A stretch of DNA of 64,000 bases from Paralichthys olivaceus (GCF_024713975.1 NC_091113.1:10862501-10926500); one strand, 5' to 3'. Shown: positions 51,781 to 64,000, numbered from the stretch's first letter. Numbers and translations are program-made. Notes: generated from the sequence alone by a model not told the origin.

Positions 51781-52409
51781 AAGATATACAACACACTACA
51801 TCTTTCCCTCTTCCGCAAATCAATCTATACATTTTGCAGAGCCGGGTCTGACAGGACAGAGCATGAACCTCCACTGTGGGTGTTGATAAACCTTTTACAT
51901 CATTCAGATGAAAAGACCACATAGTCTGGATAATTATGCATTCTCTTAAAAGTCATAAGGTGAAGAGTGAGAAAATGTACTGTATCTTATTAGAGTTACC
52001 AACTCACCGTGGACATGCCGTTCTCTATTGTAACCGAAGGTAACAGTGTTGAAGTAATAATTGCTCTTTCCAGAGCGCTACAGTTCAGTTGTGTGTGATT
52101 AGAGCCGCTGTCCCACTCCTGCAGATCATCTTAACACAGCTCCAATTACACAGAAGATGATAAGATGTTCCCTGTAGAAAAGGCCGGGAGGACCCAGACA
52201 GACAAATCAACTACAAAGAAATGATGTCTCCGATTTTTATGACAGCCAGTAGATGTACTGAGTGATTCTTTATCAAACCCTTAACAGACAGGTGCCAGCG
52301 GACACACAGTTTATAATATATTCAGACTTAATCAATGGGGGATCATACTGTGATGGAGTGGCTCACAATATGATCTTATGTTAAAAAAACGTGTAAAATA
52401 CAGATTAAA

Positions 52410-52790
52410 AAAGAGTTGAAGTGAAACTTTCAGCAAAGAACGGAAATAGGGAAAGACTGTATGTAAAAATGAAGGACATGATGGCTCACTGTCGATTAGG
52501 TCGTGAACCCCGCTTCCTCCCTGTTATTGTATAGGACATGGACTGAAATAAAAGTCAAAGTACACATCAAAGAAATGGTTTTTTGTGATTTTAGCTAGTT
52601 CTTATCACACTGGTGTATGTTCATGTTATTTGATGCTATGAAAAATCTTTATTGACGTGCACACACTTTGGCTTCAAATAACCATGCAAGCAAGATGGCA
52701 GCATTCGATATTTTGGCTTAATTTCTGGATAGTGGGAGGAAATGGTGATGCATCGTCCATCTTTATTTACAGTCTATGGTCTGCATACGT
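52410..52790 (+). repeat. dispersed repeat C, copy 2
   Basis: Blocks in the same order and strand as copy 1: GTCGTGAACCCCGCTTCCTC, TGTATAGGACATGGACTGAA, CAAAGTACACATC, CACACTGGTGTATGTT, GGATAGTGGGAGGAAATGGT, CCATCTTTATTTACAGTCTA. The end phrase TTTACAGTCTATGG is one I associate with the 3' end of this family. Confidence 0.65.
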
Positions 52791-53839
52791 ATACATCTGC
52801 TAATACAAGGCTGCTAAAATAGCTGTGGATCATTCATTGTTCTTTTATGGGCTGAACAAAAACATGTGTTAGTTAGCAGATACCACTTCATCCATACAAG
52901 CAACAACCACAAATGTCAGTCCCGCAAATTGAGTGAGCATTGGTAGCTGTCACGTTTCAGTAAAGTTTACACCTATGCAGAGGAAAATCCATCACAGATG
53001 TGTTAAAGCTACCAAACTACAGACAAAGCCTCAAGAGACCATGATGCAATGCAACCAAAAGACATTTTGTGCTCAGTAAGCGGTGCTACTCTCAGCTTTT
53101 CTCAGCTGCATTTCTCACTCCGGTACATTTAATTGTGCACTCTGCCTGCTGAACATATGTAAGCCTCGGCTGAATGCAGCGAGTTCACACCCAGTCACAA
53201 GAGACACGATAACAGGAACTGGAGACGAAGAAGACATGTTTGAGGAAAAAGTAGCAAATTTAAAGATATAAATTACAATCATGGTAAATAAATCCTGGAA
53301 TTCTGATGCTATAATTATCATCATGGATAATTCTGTTGATACAAACAAATGCATGATGATGTGCTTGAATGCTTAGAAGCTGATGTTAGTATAATGTAAA
53401 ATATTACTCCTGAGATGTCCAGGGGAGAGAGCAGTCTGGGGTGACTGTTGGGAAAAGGCTGCATGTCCTGGGAGTGTCATCGCTCTGTGGGTGCCCTGTC
53501 CTGGAGACTCCCCGTGACACCAGTTCAGCACAGCCAGCACAGGCCCAGACACTAAGCCAGGCTGACAGCACCAAACACTGTCGGCTCTCGTTGGCAGGCA
53601 CTTCCTTTACCTTCCGATGCCCTCAAAACAGCCCCGTCTTGGTTAAAAGAAATCTCTTTGGTTCGAAGGTAGTTTTGCGTGATTGAAACTTTGAGTCTAG
53701 AGTTTTGCCTTATTCCTTTACTTCGGGCTCTGCATGGAAAGAGTTGGTGCAGGTACACAATGCACCCGACTATCAAAATAGCTGGGGCAAGTGGAAGTCA
53801 GTTCAAGAAAGAACTAGAATGGCCTGGACATCATAAATT

Positions 53840-54000
53840 AGACAAATTGAAACAAATTCCTGGATCATGTCTCTTAATCTGAATCTGCACCCAAATGTAA
53901 TGGGCTCTTCTCAGGCTCAGTCCTCCACAAAGTTTGGTGGAAATCAGTTAAGTAGTTTTGCTTAACTCTGCAGTAGAAGGTTGATCAGAGAGTGCATACG
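53840..54000 (-). repeat. dispersed repeat B, copy 2 (partial)
   Basis: AAATTCCTGGATCATGTCTC, ATCTGCACCCAAATGTAATG, GGCTCTTCTCAGG, AAGTTTGGTGGAAATCAGTT and AAGTAGTTTTGC are the reverse complement of the middle of the copy at 39990-40310. A second short piece (AAATTCCTGGATCCAG) lies at about 54049. Confidence 0.6.
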
Positions 54001-57000
54001 TCTGCTAGGGTCAATGGTTTCACTAGGCACATAAATGAATGTGAAAGAAAATTCCTGGATCCAGAATTAAAACGTAATGGAGAAACTCATCTGATGGAAT
54101 CAAGTTTTTACGTTAAACTTCAAAACTGTTTTGACGATTTACTTTTTCTGTAAATTCCCTCTCTGTATTGATCTGAATGCACTGCAATATCCAGTATTTG
54201 TCCGGTATTGATTAAGTGATCGAGTATGATGTTGGATTTCCTTGCAATTCCCACAGTTAAGGGAGAAAATCAATCAGCAGGATCAAGCCACTCTTAAATT
54301 CCTCCAAAATAATTGAGGAAATCAGCCTGAGGGTATAATTTGAGCTAATCTGCAAAGGGTACAGTATTGCAGTTAATGAAGTTTCTCCTAAAAATATAAT
54401 GCTAAATATTTTATTATTCCACATAACTATTATATCGACGCTTCCAGGAATAAAGCTTTCAAATAAAACTGTGGGTCTTCCGCCCATCCAGAAATACAGA
54501 AACCCTCCCTGTGAGGTCGCCAGTGGGGGGTGGAGGTAAAGAGCAGACTGGTGAAACACAATCCAGGAGGATAGAGTGGTAGGTGGTGGTAAAGCAGCCG
54601 AGGTGATGACGTTCAGAGGACGCTCAGAGTCCGCTGATCAGGGTGCCACGGTGGCTCCTCCACGCCATACACATGCTTCCGCATGAGCCAATTACTGTCA
54701 TTAGGGGATCGTTTCCAGTTGCTGAAAGATTCAACGCTCAATTTCCTGGCTGCTGAGATCGCTCTTACTGGACATGTTTCAGTAACAGTGAACGTTAAAG
54801 TGAAATTGTTATGAAGCCGTTTGTAAAAGCTGCGAGAATCCAAAAATATCCAATAACACTTGAAGCACGTTGATATCATATTTATATAATATGAAATTAT
54901 GTATTGTCTCTGCTCAGTTTTTTCTGGGTTTTAAAAATAATGTATCACTCGAAGCAAATGCTTTAATGAGCCAGTTGTGCGTTACATCACCATTGTGTTA
55001 ACATAACAGATAATGACTTATTATGTTCCTAGAATAATATGTTTAAGATCATTAGTCTGTCTGTTTCCTGACAGGTACCAAGTCAACATAAGTGATAGTG
55101 ATGTGAAGTGCAATGACAAACACTTCATGGTAGAACAATCTGTCACACATTAATGACCAGGCCACTGAGGTTACTGCACAGTGCTCTTGGCACAGCCACT
55201 TGAGCGCTGGTGTGTGGCAAAGGAGCCAAAAATAAAACCAGTCCTCCAAAATGAGAGCATGAAGCATGTCCACTTGGGATCTTCCTGTCCTTTACTGTTA
55301 TTGCCCTGTGAAGCTCTGATGCAACACAGTGAATAATCCTGCAGCGTTTGGATATGTGTACCACGGTGAGTGTGTGCTGCAGCACAGCAGAAGCCAAAAA
55401 CCAAAATAGACTTATGCTCTTTTGTAAAAGTCAAGGTTTGAGGAATTTGAGGAATCAGGGGTAATGCAGCTGTTTTAGCTTCAATGACCACGACATGAGC
55501 CATTCAGATGAATCATATTGACGTTATATTTGCCAAAATGCACCAATATAAATAATTTAACTTATGATGTGCATTCATAATTATGTTTTACATTAAAGAA
55601 AGTTCTATTTGTCCCCAAAAATCCACATTGGTTGGCCTCTACCGTAGTGTTGCTTTCATTTACTATTTTCACGTTTGATGTCTAATAACATTGTAGACTT
55701 TAAAAGTCATTAAAAAAAACTAAAGTTTGGCAAATGCTTGACTCCTGTGGGTACCACTGCTGTAAAATAACAGAAGTCACTTCAAGGTTAATACGTTTTT
55801 TGTATTATATTATGGGGATTGTTCTAAATAAAATTAGATTTTGAACCAATAAGCAACAGGACGACAGAGTTTAGAAGCGATGAGATGGAGTTACAGGTGA
55901 GACAAAACCTCAGAGGGTGTTCTCTGTCCCTCGTCTTACTGACGCGTGCATTGTCGGGTTAATAACAGCTTCTCCCCATCAGTGTAATAGAGAAGACCGG
56001 CCACTGTCAGTTTGCACCTCTTCTTTCATGCTGCTGCGGCTCTGAACCTAATGGTGACATGAGGGCTCACTCAGGAGGCTCATCGCTGTAATGAGAGCAC
56101 CCCATCCCGGTGTCTGCTGAGTTGGATAATGTTATGAGTGCTCAGCTTTAGGCTTTAATGCCAGAGGATTAGATGTACTAAAGCTAAATGTTAAATAGTT
56201 TGAGTCCTCCATCTCTGAGGTCTCCTATATAATGAAGCAATCTTCCCTTGAGCAGAGGAACAAGTCATCCACCCAACAAAGTTTTAAATGCTACGACCAG
56301 TTAAAATCACTTTGGCACATTATACTTGCTTTTTTTTTTTTACAGCAATGTGTAATATTAATTTGAAAGTTGTAGTGAATTCATGAACACACATTTCTCA
56401 TAGTTAAAGCTGTTTATATATGTATTGCAATAGATGGTTTTATATCTTGCTAGGTTTTTGTTTTAATGGTCTGGTTTAATGGTTTAATGTCTATTTGCAG
56501 GCTTAAGGGTTAATGTCATTTTTGTTAATGGTATTTCAGACATTTAATCAGCATAAGCTACTGGACAAAATATTATAATTAGCAGTTACTAAAGTTAGTA
56601 GTTCAAAGATGATTGATTGAATCCATGTGGCTTGTATTCTCTCTTCCTACACTATGTAATTCCCACAACTAAAATGAGGGCTGACTTTTAATTATTTCAC
56701 ACAGCCTCAGTCTATTTCTCACTTCTCGTCCACACGCCCACAGTGAGAGGTGTTAAAGAGGGACAGCAACTCAAAAAGCTCAACTCCGACCAGAGCAAAA
56801 GTGAATCTCACTGAGTTATTCTTGGTTAGTGACACCAAAACAAGCACACGCATGTGTGCATGCACACACAGGTACATGCACTTTGCTTTCAGAATTTCAC
56901 TAACAATTAACCAAAAAGTTCTGGCAAAGTTCATCCATGTAAACACTACCAGTCCGAAAATAAAAAAAATGCTGAACATCCTCCTCTTCCCCGGCCGTCC

Positions 57001-60000
57001 CTTTAAATCCGGCCTCTCTCCAGGGAACAATGGGAGAAATTTTTGGCCTTTGGAGCCAGTGAGCGAGGCCATTGAGCGCCTTGCTGCGGGATCGGATGCA
57101 GTGAATTAGTTTAAAGCCTCAGTGGGGAATTAAGCTGACACAACTGCACTGCTATGACCATGCTATCAGCTCCTGCCACTCAATACTGGCCCCAACCTGG
57201 AAAACTCCAGTGTTGGGAACAACTGATACCCCCCATGCCCACTCTGGGGTACATAATTATATAGATGCTGATATGGATGTAAAAGCAGAGGTCGAATTGC
57301 ACCAAAAAGCTTCCCTCAAGCTTAAGGTGAATCCTCCAGATAATCTCCTGCTGAAAGTGCACAGCAACTGACTCGAACATTTGCAGAGCATATCTGAAAG
57401 CAACTTTAGTGTCTGAATGTCATTGAAGACACCAACAATTGCAATATTGTTTTATTCTAATTATAAAATTTCAGTGATGAATTGTTCACTGACTGTTACA
57501 TATCTCACCCGGGCTATTTTAACATAATTGGAAACAGGTGTCTTAGCCCTCGCTTATGAATGGCATCTTATAACTCTCTCCAAAAAGGCCCCAAACTAAA
57601 GGGGCAAGTGGCATCCCACCATATGCCTGCACAAAACCACCATATGCTCTACTGGTTAATTCATTTTTCCAAGGCCACAGGGCTTCTTTTCAGCATATCA
57701 ACATACTAATAATACCACAACACACTTTTGAACCTTTGTCAATCATGTGATGATTTTTTTTTTAAATTCCAAACGTCCATTATTTTAAATATGCATATTT
57801 TGTCTTGTGTTTATTCTAGTAGCGTTGCAGATGAACGTGTGGGTGGGACAGTGACTATGTCTGAGCGTGTGAAAGAGCATGTGGAGAGTAAAGGCGGGCT
57901 TTTATGGGTGTGTTTGTCAGAAAGCAAGAGAAAAGGGGAAGAGTACAGCAAGTAAGAAAGTATTAGAGAGTGATGCTTGGAAATGATGGGGTCTATGATA
58001 CCATTCAGAGAAAAGGGTCAGCTGCTGGTAAATTTAGGGGTAAAATTAGGGCTTTACTGGGCTCGGCTGTGAGAAATTGACAGATGGAGGATGGGCTCCC
58101 AGGGAGCCAGACCTGCTGAAAATAGCTCTGTGAGCACACACTCTCCTGTCCACAAATACATACCAACATGAAAAAAGCTTAGAATAAGACGACAAGTTCC
58201 AACGCAGATGTACACACACCCACAAAGATACATTTGAAAACAAGTGCATGAATAATCCCCACTGAAGCTTTCGGACAACACGTGTAGGCTCTAATTAAAA
58301 ATCGCACGATTGTTTGTTCTCTCCTCTTTGTGATACATGACCAGATGTGATCTGATTCTTGACCTGGTTTCATTTGGTTTTGTTTGTCATCCTGAACACA
58401 ACGATGTGACCAAGGCCGGTCTTGGGGGGATCCACAGGGACTGTCTAATCACACTGCAGCTTAACCATCGAGGTTAGAGAACAAGGGAACGCATACAGAA
58501 GCTCTGATAAATTCACGTTGTGCTGCCTGATTCTTAACTGCTCTCCACGTCCTCGTTCTGACATGAGCTAATTTGCAAGAATTGCAGGGGAAATTTACAA
58601 CTTTGAGGAATATTAAACAGTTAAATGCAGCTGCAATGAACTGTTACAGAAACAGAGCGGGAGTCCAAGAGCACCTGAAGATGTAAGCAATCCATTGAAG
58701 AGCTTTAATATGTGTCATGAGGGACAACATCTGTGATAAGGAAGTTGCTGTGACACAGTTTCACATGGGAAAGAGAAGTCATAACTGCAGTTAAGTTAGT
58801 GATAACTTCAATACATTTTTCACATATGAAGAACCGCAGCAGGAGATTATTGTCAAAAGCTCTCAAGTCTTGTTGTCTTTCCAAGTTGACATATTTGTTG
58901 GTGTCTTCTACATATATCGCGTCTCTTTCTCATCCTGAAATATTCATATTTTCTATGTCCATCTGTCTGGACAATTTCCTGCTGTGTTCTCACAAGGGCT
59001 CACTCTGACATTAACATGACATTTTACTGTGGTGCTGTAAGGAAAATTTCCAGAAAATGTGCAGAGCAACATTTGCGAATTTCAGGAACATTTCCTGACT
59101 TCAATGTATGTCTGAAAGCAGCTTTAGTAAATCAGAACGTTCTCTTAAAAGGTGTTGGTGTCTCAATATTCCACTGAAGTATAGTACGAAAGTTAACTTT
59201 CTCCCAATGTGAAAGGGGGGACGAGAGTGTTTGATCACTCTGGGCAGAGGCAGAGGCCGGGGTCAGCATCGAGAGGGGTGGCTGTGAGGACACTGGATCC
59301 TGAGCCGATTAATTTTCTCACCCCCAGGGTATCGATGGAAAGGCTGACAGGAGCTCTTCTCAGCATGCTGTCAAGGTGAGGACATGTTGAACCCTGCACA
59401 CCAAACCGCCAACCCCCAGCATTGCACTGCATAGCACATTAGGTAATGAAATTCTTGTTAAAAGCTACTAGATACTAGTTTAAGGCAAAGTGAACTGTGT
59501 ATGAAGAGTTTCTATCTGTAAGGCACCATTCTATACCTGACATTCCTCAGAATGATTCTGCTATCAGAGAGTGAAGAAAATATCTTAAATTAAATACAAA
59601 CCAGAAGCAGCAAAAATGACACAAACCATCTTTTTCAAGTGAAATATAGGTCACTGGACTCTTCAGTCTATATCTCTCATTAACAAGAAGAAGAAAATAT
59701 TCTGAAAGAGCTTCCACTCGCAGTGAAAGCTTCTGAGTTGAGCTAAGTGGCTACTTAAGTGGATTATTGCTTTTTAGAATGTATGTCAAACACACTGCGC
59801 ACACAGAAGTTTGAGTGTGCACAACAGGGCTTATACTGATGACACACACACTCTCGTGTCACTCACCACACTCCATTATCACAAGTGCATGAAAGCTTAG
59901 ATCCAGCCTGTTTAATAAAGTGTAGCGAGTCTGCTCTAAACAACTACGTATGACGAGGCTTAAAAAGCTTATACAACTGTAGCTCGCAGTCTCACTGCAA

Positions 60001-61300
60001 GCCTCGAAGAGAAATCATTACAAACCCCATGGCAGCACTGAAAGTCTCTATAGAAGATGTATAGAGACTTCTCAAAACTTATTCACATGACAATTGTCTA
60101 TAAATGACTAAGATTTACATGTAATTAGCTCTAATAGACCTCACAGATTATCATTAGAACAATAATCGATATAGATCAAAACTAGCAAATAAAAATACAA
60201 AGAATCAGCTTTGGATCTGTCACATAAAAACTGTAATTAATCTGTGAATTGGTTTGTTTTTTATCCAGCCTTAAACCAAACAGTTACATAAAACCAAATT
60301 AAAGCTTTAAGATTAGATCATGGAAAATGTGTAAGATGTTATTTCCACAATCTCCAACAGTGAACCAACTAATCAACGACCAAATACACTCTACCACCAC
60401 TTAAAACAACAACCAGCTGAGCCCAGGAACAAGGCCTTTTCACAACTTTTTTTCACCCAGCGTGAGTTCAGTCATATCACATTTCTAATCCCTGCAGACA
60501 AGAATGAAGTTGCACAAATTAAATGAGCAGGAATGGCTCCAAAACCTGAAATAGCTGCATCAGATGGGAGTCTCAGAGAATAAGGTAATTGAGGATCTTA
60601 GTGTAAACTCAGGTAGCAGGGAGGGAGGGAAGGCAGGAAACTTGTAACTGCAAACTGCAGCCTTCAACACAACAGAGTCCTTTTAATACATTAAATATCT
60701 CAATATGAATAAGTATTCTCTACCTTCAACTGGCAAAATATACATGCTGACTTCATTAAAGTCACATATCAACATCAAAACATTTCATTTGTTCATGTTT
60801 CATATGTATCTCACTTTGAGCATCAGAACCCTGTTGATGATATTTCTTGATTATGATGGATAGAGATTGAGCTGTCAGCAGCAATAAGTCAATAGAGGTC
60901 CTGTGCACCATCTGCCTCAGGCGAGCGCCACAGTGGAAGATGAAATGCCACAATCGCTATCACAAGAAAGATTGTGAAAGGTTTATTCTTAGGGACCTTC
61001 TGATTAATGCAAATTACACCTTTCTGAAACTGGCAAGACAGAGAAAGCTCCAGCTCCCCTCTTCCCTCACATTATCAGCTCAGCTGCAGTTTTAATACCT
61101 GAGCGTTTTAATTTCTTGCTTCTATTTTCACCATCCAGCTTTACTTCAAAGTCTTCTCATTTTGGTCGGTTTTCTGTTACACTGTTTTTTTTTTTAAATT
61201 AATTTCTTTGGAATCATTTGGTTAATGAGTTGTGCTGTTTTGTCTCAAGGACAAAAGAGTCAGAATCCTGCACTGCGTGGAGGCATTTCAGCTCAAGTAC
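54001..61300. other. intergenic DNA, no gene recognised
   Basis: AT-rich DNA. Short open frames such as those at 56719-57109 overlap one another on opposite strands and show no splice context. Only short simple runs (TTTTTTTTTT near 56331) and one small hairpin (60042-60070) were noticed. Confidence 0.55.
60042..60070. other. perfect short hairpin
   Basis: AAGTCTCTATA (60042-60052), a 7-base loop, then TATAGAGACTT (60060-60070): an 11-bp perfect stem that does not extend outward. Too short for a microRNA precursor. Confidence 0.8.
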
Positions 61301-61304
61301 TGCA

Positions 61305-61575
61305 AAATTGGCTCCGTTCAGACCTGTTAATACCAGGTCTGAACAAATCACAAGTAGACAACGTTTAGTTCGTCTGTTCACACCTGGCATTAGAATGCGT
61401 CCTCAATGTGTCTCCGGTGAGCACTCGTGATTGGATTCCACTTCCCTACTCGATATGCAAACAATCAGGACTGTCATTTCTGTTTGCAAAGACCAAATTA
61501 CCATTTTAAGAAAACATATCAGTCACTTGTGATCTGACCACTCAGGACAGATGTTATTGATCTGAACGTGGTGGA
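61305..61575. repeat. dispersed repeat A, copy 2, with terminal hairpin
   Basis: Shares ordered phrases with 8985-9115 and extends further (ATATGCAAACAATCAGGACT; TTGTGATCTGACCACTCAGGA). Its left end folds on itself: GTTCAGACCTG (61316-61326) pairs with CAGGTCTGAAC (61334-61344) across 7 bases. This suggests a fold-back or a short DNA transposon. Confidence 0.65.
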
Positions 61576-63250
61576 GCGTTTGGATATTCTACAACAGATT
61601 TATACAAATGCACTAATCTGAAAAGTACTAATTTGCAAGATACAATTTAAATTTTCATTTTTCAAGGTTAAAGATCAAATACCTATATAAATGCTTTTAA
61701 ACTAAATTTTTCATCTTTCCAAAACACTCTTATTTCGGTGAGTCATGTTGACAAGAGCCTTAGCTGAGCCAAATCCTCTAGCTGCCCAACAGCCCCCTCT
61801 CTTCCCCTTTATCTCTCTCTGTGTCTCTCTTTGATTCGTCTCTACCAGTTCCTATTGGTCTGAAAATAGTGAAAATGTGTTATACCTGTAGCCATAGAAG
61901 CGGCAGTGAATCCCACTTAGCCATCTCCCTGGGAGGCGAAACCCTTTCATTTAGACAGAGACATGCAAAGGATATGTGAGCTGCCACCTGTGATTATGGT
62001 GCAGTTACATAACCAGGTTCAGAGTCTGGATGTGTGAACCTTGTGATCTACTGTTCTCCAGGCTCGCAGCACCATGGCATTGAAGTCTTACATTATGCAG
62101 GAGCCGGTACAGTACCTGTTGCCGCCACAGACCGAGAGGTGATTTAAAAGGACGCTTTGAGCTCCATTAGTTGACGTCCTCAGCCAAACACAATAGCCTG
62201 GTTATGATCACACACAGGCTATTGCAAATAACCCTTAGAACTCTGAAATCAGAGGCTGAGAGAGAGAAGGAATGGGAGCGCAGAGAGAGAAAGAGAAAAA
62301 AAAGAGAGTTCCTGCATTGATGAATCATTAGTGATAAAGCTGCGGCTGAGCCAGTATGGCTGTTTTTAGAAACTTCTCACTCTTTCAACCCCCTCCTTTA
62401 CTAATTGTCATCTCTTTTAGCGTTTGACTGATGACTGGCTCTCTGAAGACGTGAGAAAAGGGGAGTGGGCACTCAGCTCTGAGGATAATGTCACACGTTG
62501 AAGCTGTCAAGGTTAACGGTAATTTCCCTGACAGTGGCTGAAAAAGCTGTAGCTGAATGCACAAACCACGGACACTGAATAATTCTTCAGATGTGCAGGC
62601 AGAGTGACACATCGAGACAATGGTCCTAAAAGACTTTATGTGTAGAACAGTGATACTGAAACAGATGAAACAAGAGAGCTGACTAATCGTGATTGGCATA
62701 CTTCAATTTCAATTCGTCTGACACAAGAGTCCTGGCGTGGTGATGCTGTCATATTGTCAAGCACATGCACACGCGCCCACATACACACTCAACCTCAGGT
62801 CAATCGTTGCTGATTAGTTGTTGGTGACAAGTGTGAAAGGCATCACTCTGCATTGAGACACAGCAGCCAGCAGCTTGATATATTGATACACACTCTACAC
62901 CACACACGGCAGAGTCTTTCATTACAGCAGGTCAAAGAGACACAGGACCTGGTCATGCTGAGGCCATGCAGCGATCAATATTCTCACCTGGTGAAGTTGT
63001 TTGACTCTAATAGAGGAACTTTAATGAATTGCCTCTTTTCTACGAGGGTGAATGTGGTAACATGCACAGTAGACTCAGAGTTGTTCATTTTGCTTGGGAA
63101 GTCAATGTGCAAGCCTGTCATCCTAATAATGTGTCCTCCGTTTACTTTTGATTAACAAGTGATCGCATACAATGGTGGATTGTCTGCTTGTGTTTTCTCA
63201 ATGATACGTCTGTGCATCAAGTTGCTGTCAACTGGTGGTGCCATGATGTG
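61576..63250. other. intergenic DNA, no gene recognised
   Basis: AT-rich with a short purine-rich patch at about 62255-62310 (GAGAGAGAAGG, AGAGAGAAAGAG). Nothing else recognised. Confidence 0.55.
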
Positions 63251-63251
63251 G

Positions 63252-63530
63252 GAGGCAGGGAGAGAGACAAAGAGACAGGGAGAGAGGGCGGGAGGGAGGG
63301 AAAGAGGGAGGGAGGGAGGGAGGGAGAAAGAGAGAGAGAGCGAGAAAGAGAGAGAAGAGGGGAGGAGAAAAGAGGGAGGGAGGGAGACTGCAAATGGCAG
63401 CTTCTGTGACACAGAGGGAGGGAGGGAGGTACAGAGAGGAGAGAATGAGCAAGAAATAGTCAGGTGGGGAGATAGTGTGAGAGTGAGTGAGAAAGAGAGA
63501 GAGAGACAGAGAGAGAGAGTGAGAACAGCA
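63252..63530. repeat. long polypurine (GGGA/GA) tract
   Basis: About 280 bases almost entirely of purines on the plus strand, built from GGGAGGGAGGGAGGGA and GAGAGAGAGA units, interrupted at about 63390-63412 by a short mixed stretch. It generates long open frames in several phases (R/E/G-rich on plus, S/L/P-rich on minus), which are compositional artefacts. Confidence 0.9.
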
Positions 63531-63739
63531 GTTCAAACTAGATCAGATTGCAAAAGATTGATAGAGAGAGCTGTTCTGTTATTACGCAGTTAGGAAGTAT
63601 TGTACAGTTTAATGGGAAATGTGAAGGACAGACTTCATGTTAGTACAGATGAGGGATAACCAGGAGACCAGGTGAAGAAACTGCCTCAGAAGATGGAGAT
63701 ACAAAACCCTGAATTTTCACTAGGATAGTCCTCGTTAAA

Positions 63740-63990
63740 ACGTTTCACACCTGTTTTGCACGTCCAGCACCGGTAGCGGTGGCGGCATCGTGGCCCCGGG
63801 GGTCCTGCTGGGATTCAGCCCGGTCACCACAACTGCGTTTCACCTGCACTTGCAAACAGCTCCTCAGAAAAAAAGACAAGAGCACAGAGAACAAGCCAGG
63901 ATGAAGAAATTCAAAGGGGGTCTATGCCTTGTGCTGAAGATGATGGAGTGGTTTTCTCCAGTATTAGAGTAACACGGAGAGAGAAGGAGC
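63740..63990. other. GC-rich block at right edge, possible exon or promoter of an unseen gene
   Basis: A CpG-containing segment (ACCGGTAGCGGTGGCGGCAT near 63770-63789 and GGCCCCGGGGGTCC near 63792) stands out from AT-rich surroundings. A possible acceptor (GCACGTCCAG) precedes it on plus and a possible donor (AAAACAG|GTGTGA) on minus, so strand is undecided. An open frame runs 63790-63972 on plus, but I recognise no protein family. Confidence 0.3.
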
Positions 63991-64000
63991 AGCAGCGGTG

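Noticed and set aside
56719..57109. Overlapping frames of 117 and 119 codons on opposite strands
   Set aside because: Neither has family similarity or splice context, and both strands being open together suggests chance.
60042..60070. Possible microRNA hairpin
   Set aside because: The stem is only 11 bp and does not extend; microRNA precursors need about 22 paired bases or more.
63152..63593. Frames of 86-144 codons rich in Arg/Glu/Gly or Ser/Leu/Pro
   Set aside because: They are read-through of the polypurine tract in several phases.
1..64000. CRISPR arrays, operons, prophage, toxin-antitoxin or tRNA genes
   Set aside because: No regularly spaced repeats, no polycistronic layout and no tRNA-like A/B box pairs were recognised; the window is eukaryotic with spliced genes.
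41061..64000. Exons of GSG1L, the neighbour of KATNIP in human
   Set aside because: I looked for its claudin-like and C-terminal coding phrases on both strands and saw none; adjacency in human is not sufficient evidence.

Overview
The window is vertebrate nuclear DNA, almost certainly from a ray-finned fish and probably a percomorph. Every gene has GT/AG introns, the proteins are close to human orthologues, the introns are short, and the intergenic DNA carries repeat types I associate with teleosts (LINE 3' tails, short DNA-transposon-like repeats, CA/GA microsatellites). No bacterial, viral or CRISPR-like system is visible. All exon boundaries were placed by eye from splice signals, reading phase and protein similarity.

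Layout. (1) 1-4,719, minus: luc7l, a U1 snRNP splicing factor, 5' seven coding exons only; the RS tail lies off the left edge. (2) 4,720-7,513: spacer between luc7l and fam234a, holding a large imperfect inverted repeat, CCAAT and GC boxes and old repeats. (3) 7,514-10,955, plus: fam234a, a single-pass membrane protein, complete at 547 aa in 11 coding exons. (4) 13,883-14,953, plus: cox6b, a subunit of cytochrome c oxidase, complete at 86 aa. (5) 17,036-29,603, minus: katnip (KIAA0556), a ciliary-base katanin-interacting protein, complete at 1,614 aa in 27 coding exons. (6) 32,439-35,230, minus: dcun1d3, a cullin neddylation co-factor, 327 aa in two coding exons with upstream non-coding exons to about 37.6 kb. 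(7) 39,170-40,693, plus: lyrm1, 121 aa, head-to-head with dcun1d3. (8) 41,060-64,000: about 23 kb in which I recognise no gene, only decayed transposon pieces, microsatellites and a long polypurine tract; a GC-rich block at the right edge may belong to a further gene.

The genes are housekeeping genes of different pathways (splicing, respiration, cilium, ubiquitin-like conjugation) and do not form an operon or a functional cluster. Two arrangements matter for regulation: the head-to-head pairs luc7l/fam234a and dcun1d3/lyrm1, and the tail-to-tail pair cox6b/katnip, whose candidate poly(A) signals lie 6 bp apart on opposite strands. In human, luc7l-fam234a, katnip and dcun1d3-lyrm1 are on separate parts of 16p and COX6B1 is on chromosome 19, so this order is specific to the fish lineage or rearranged since the common ancestor.

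The least expected features are the fold-back promoter region between luc7l and fam234a, the fourfold repeat inside KATNIP, and an LYR-to-LYM change in LYRM1. I found no convincing previously undescribed biological system.
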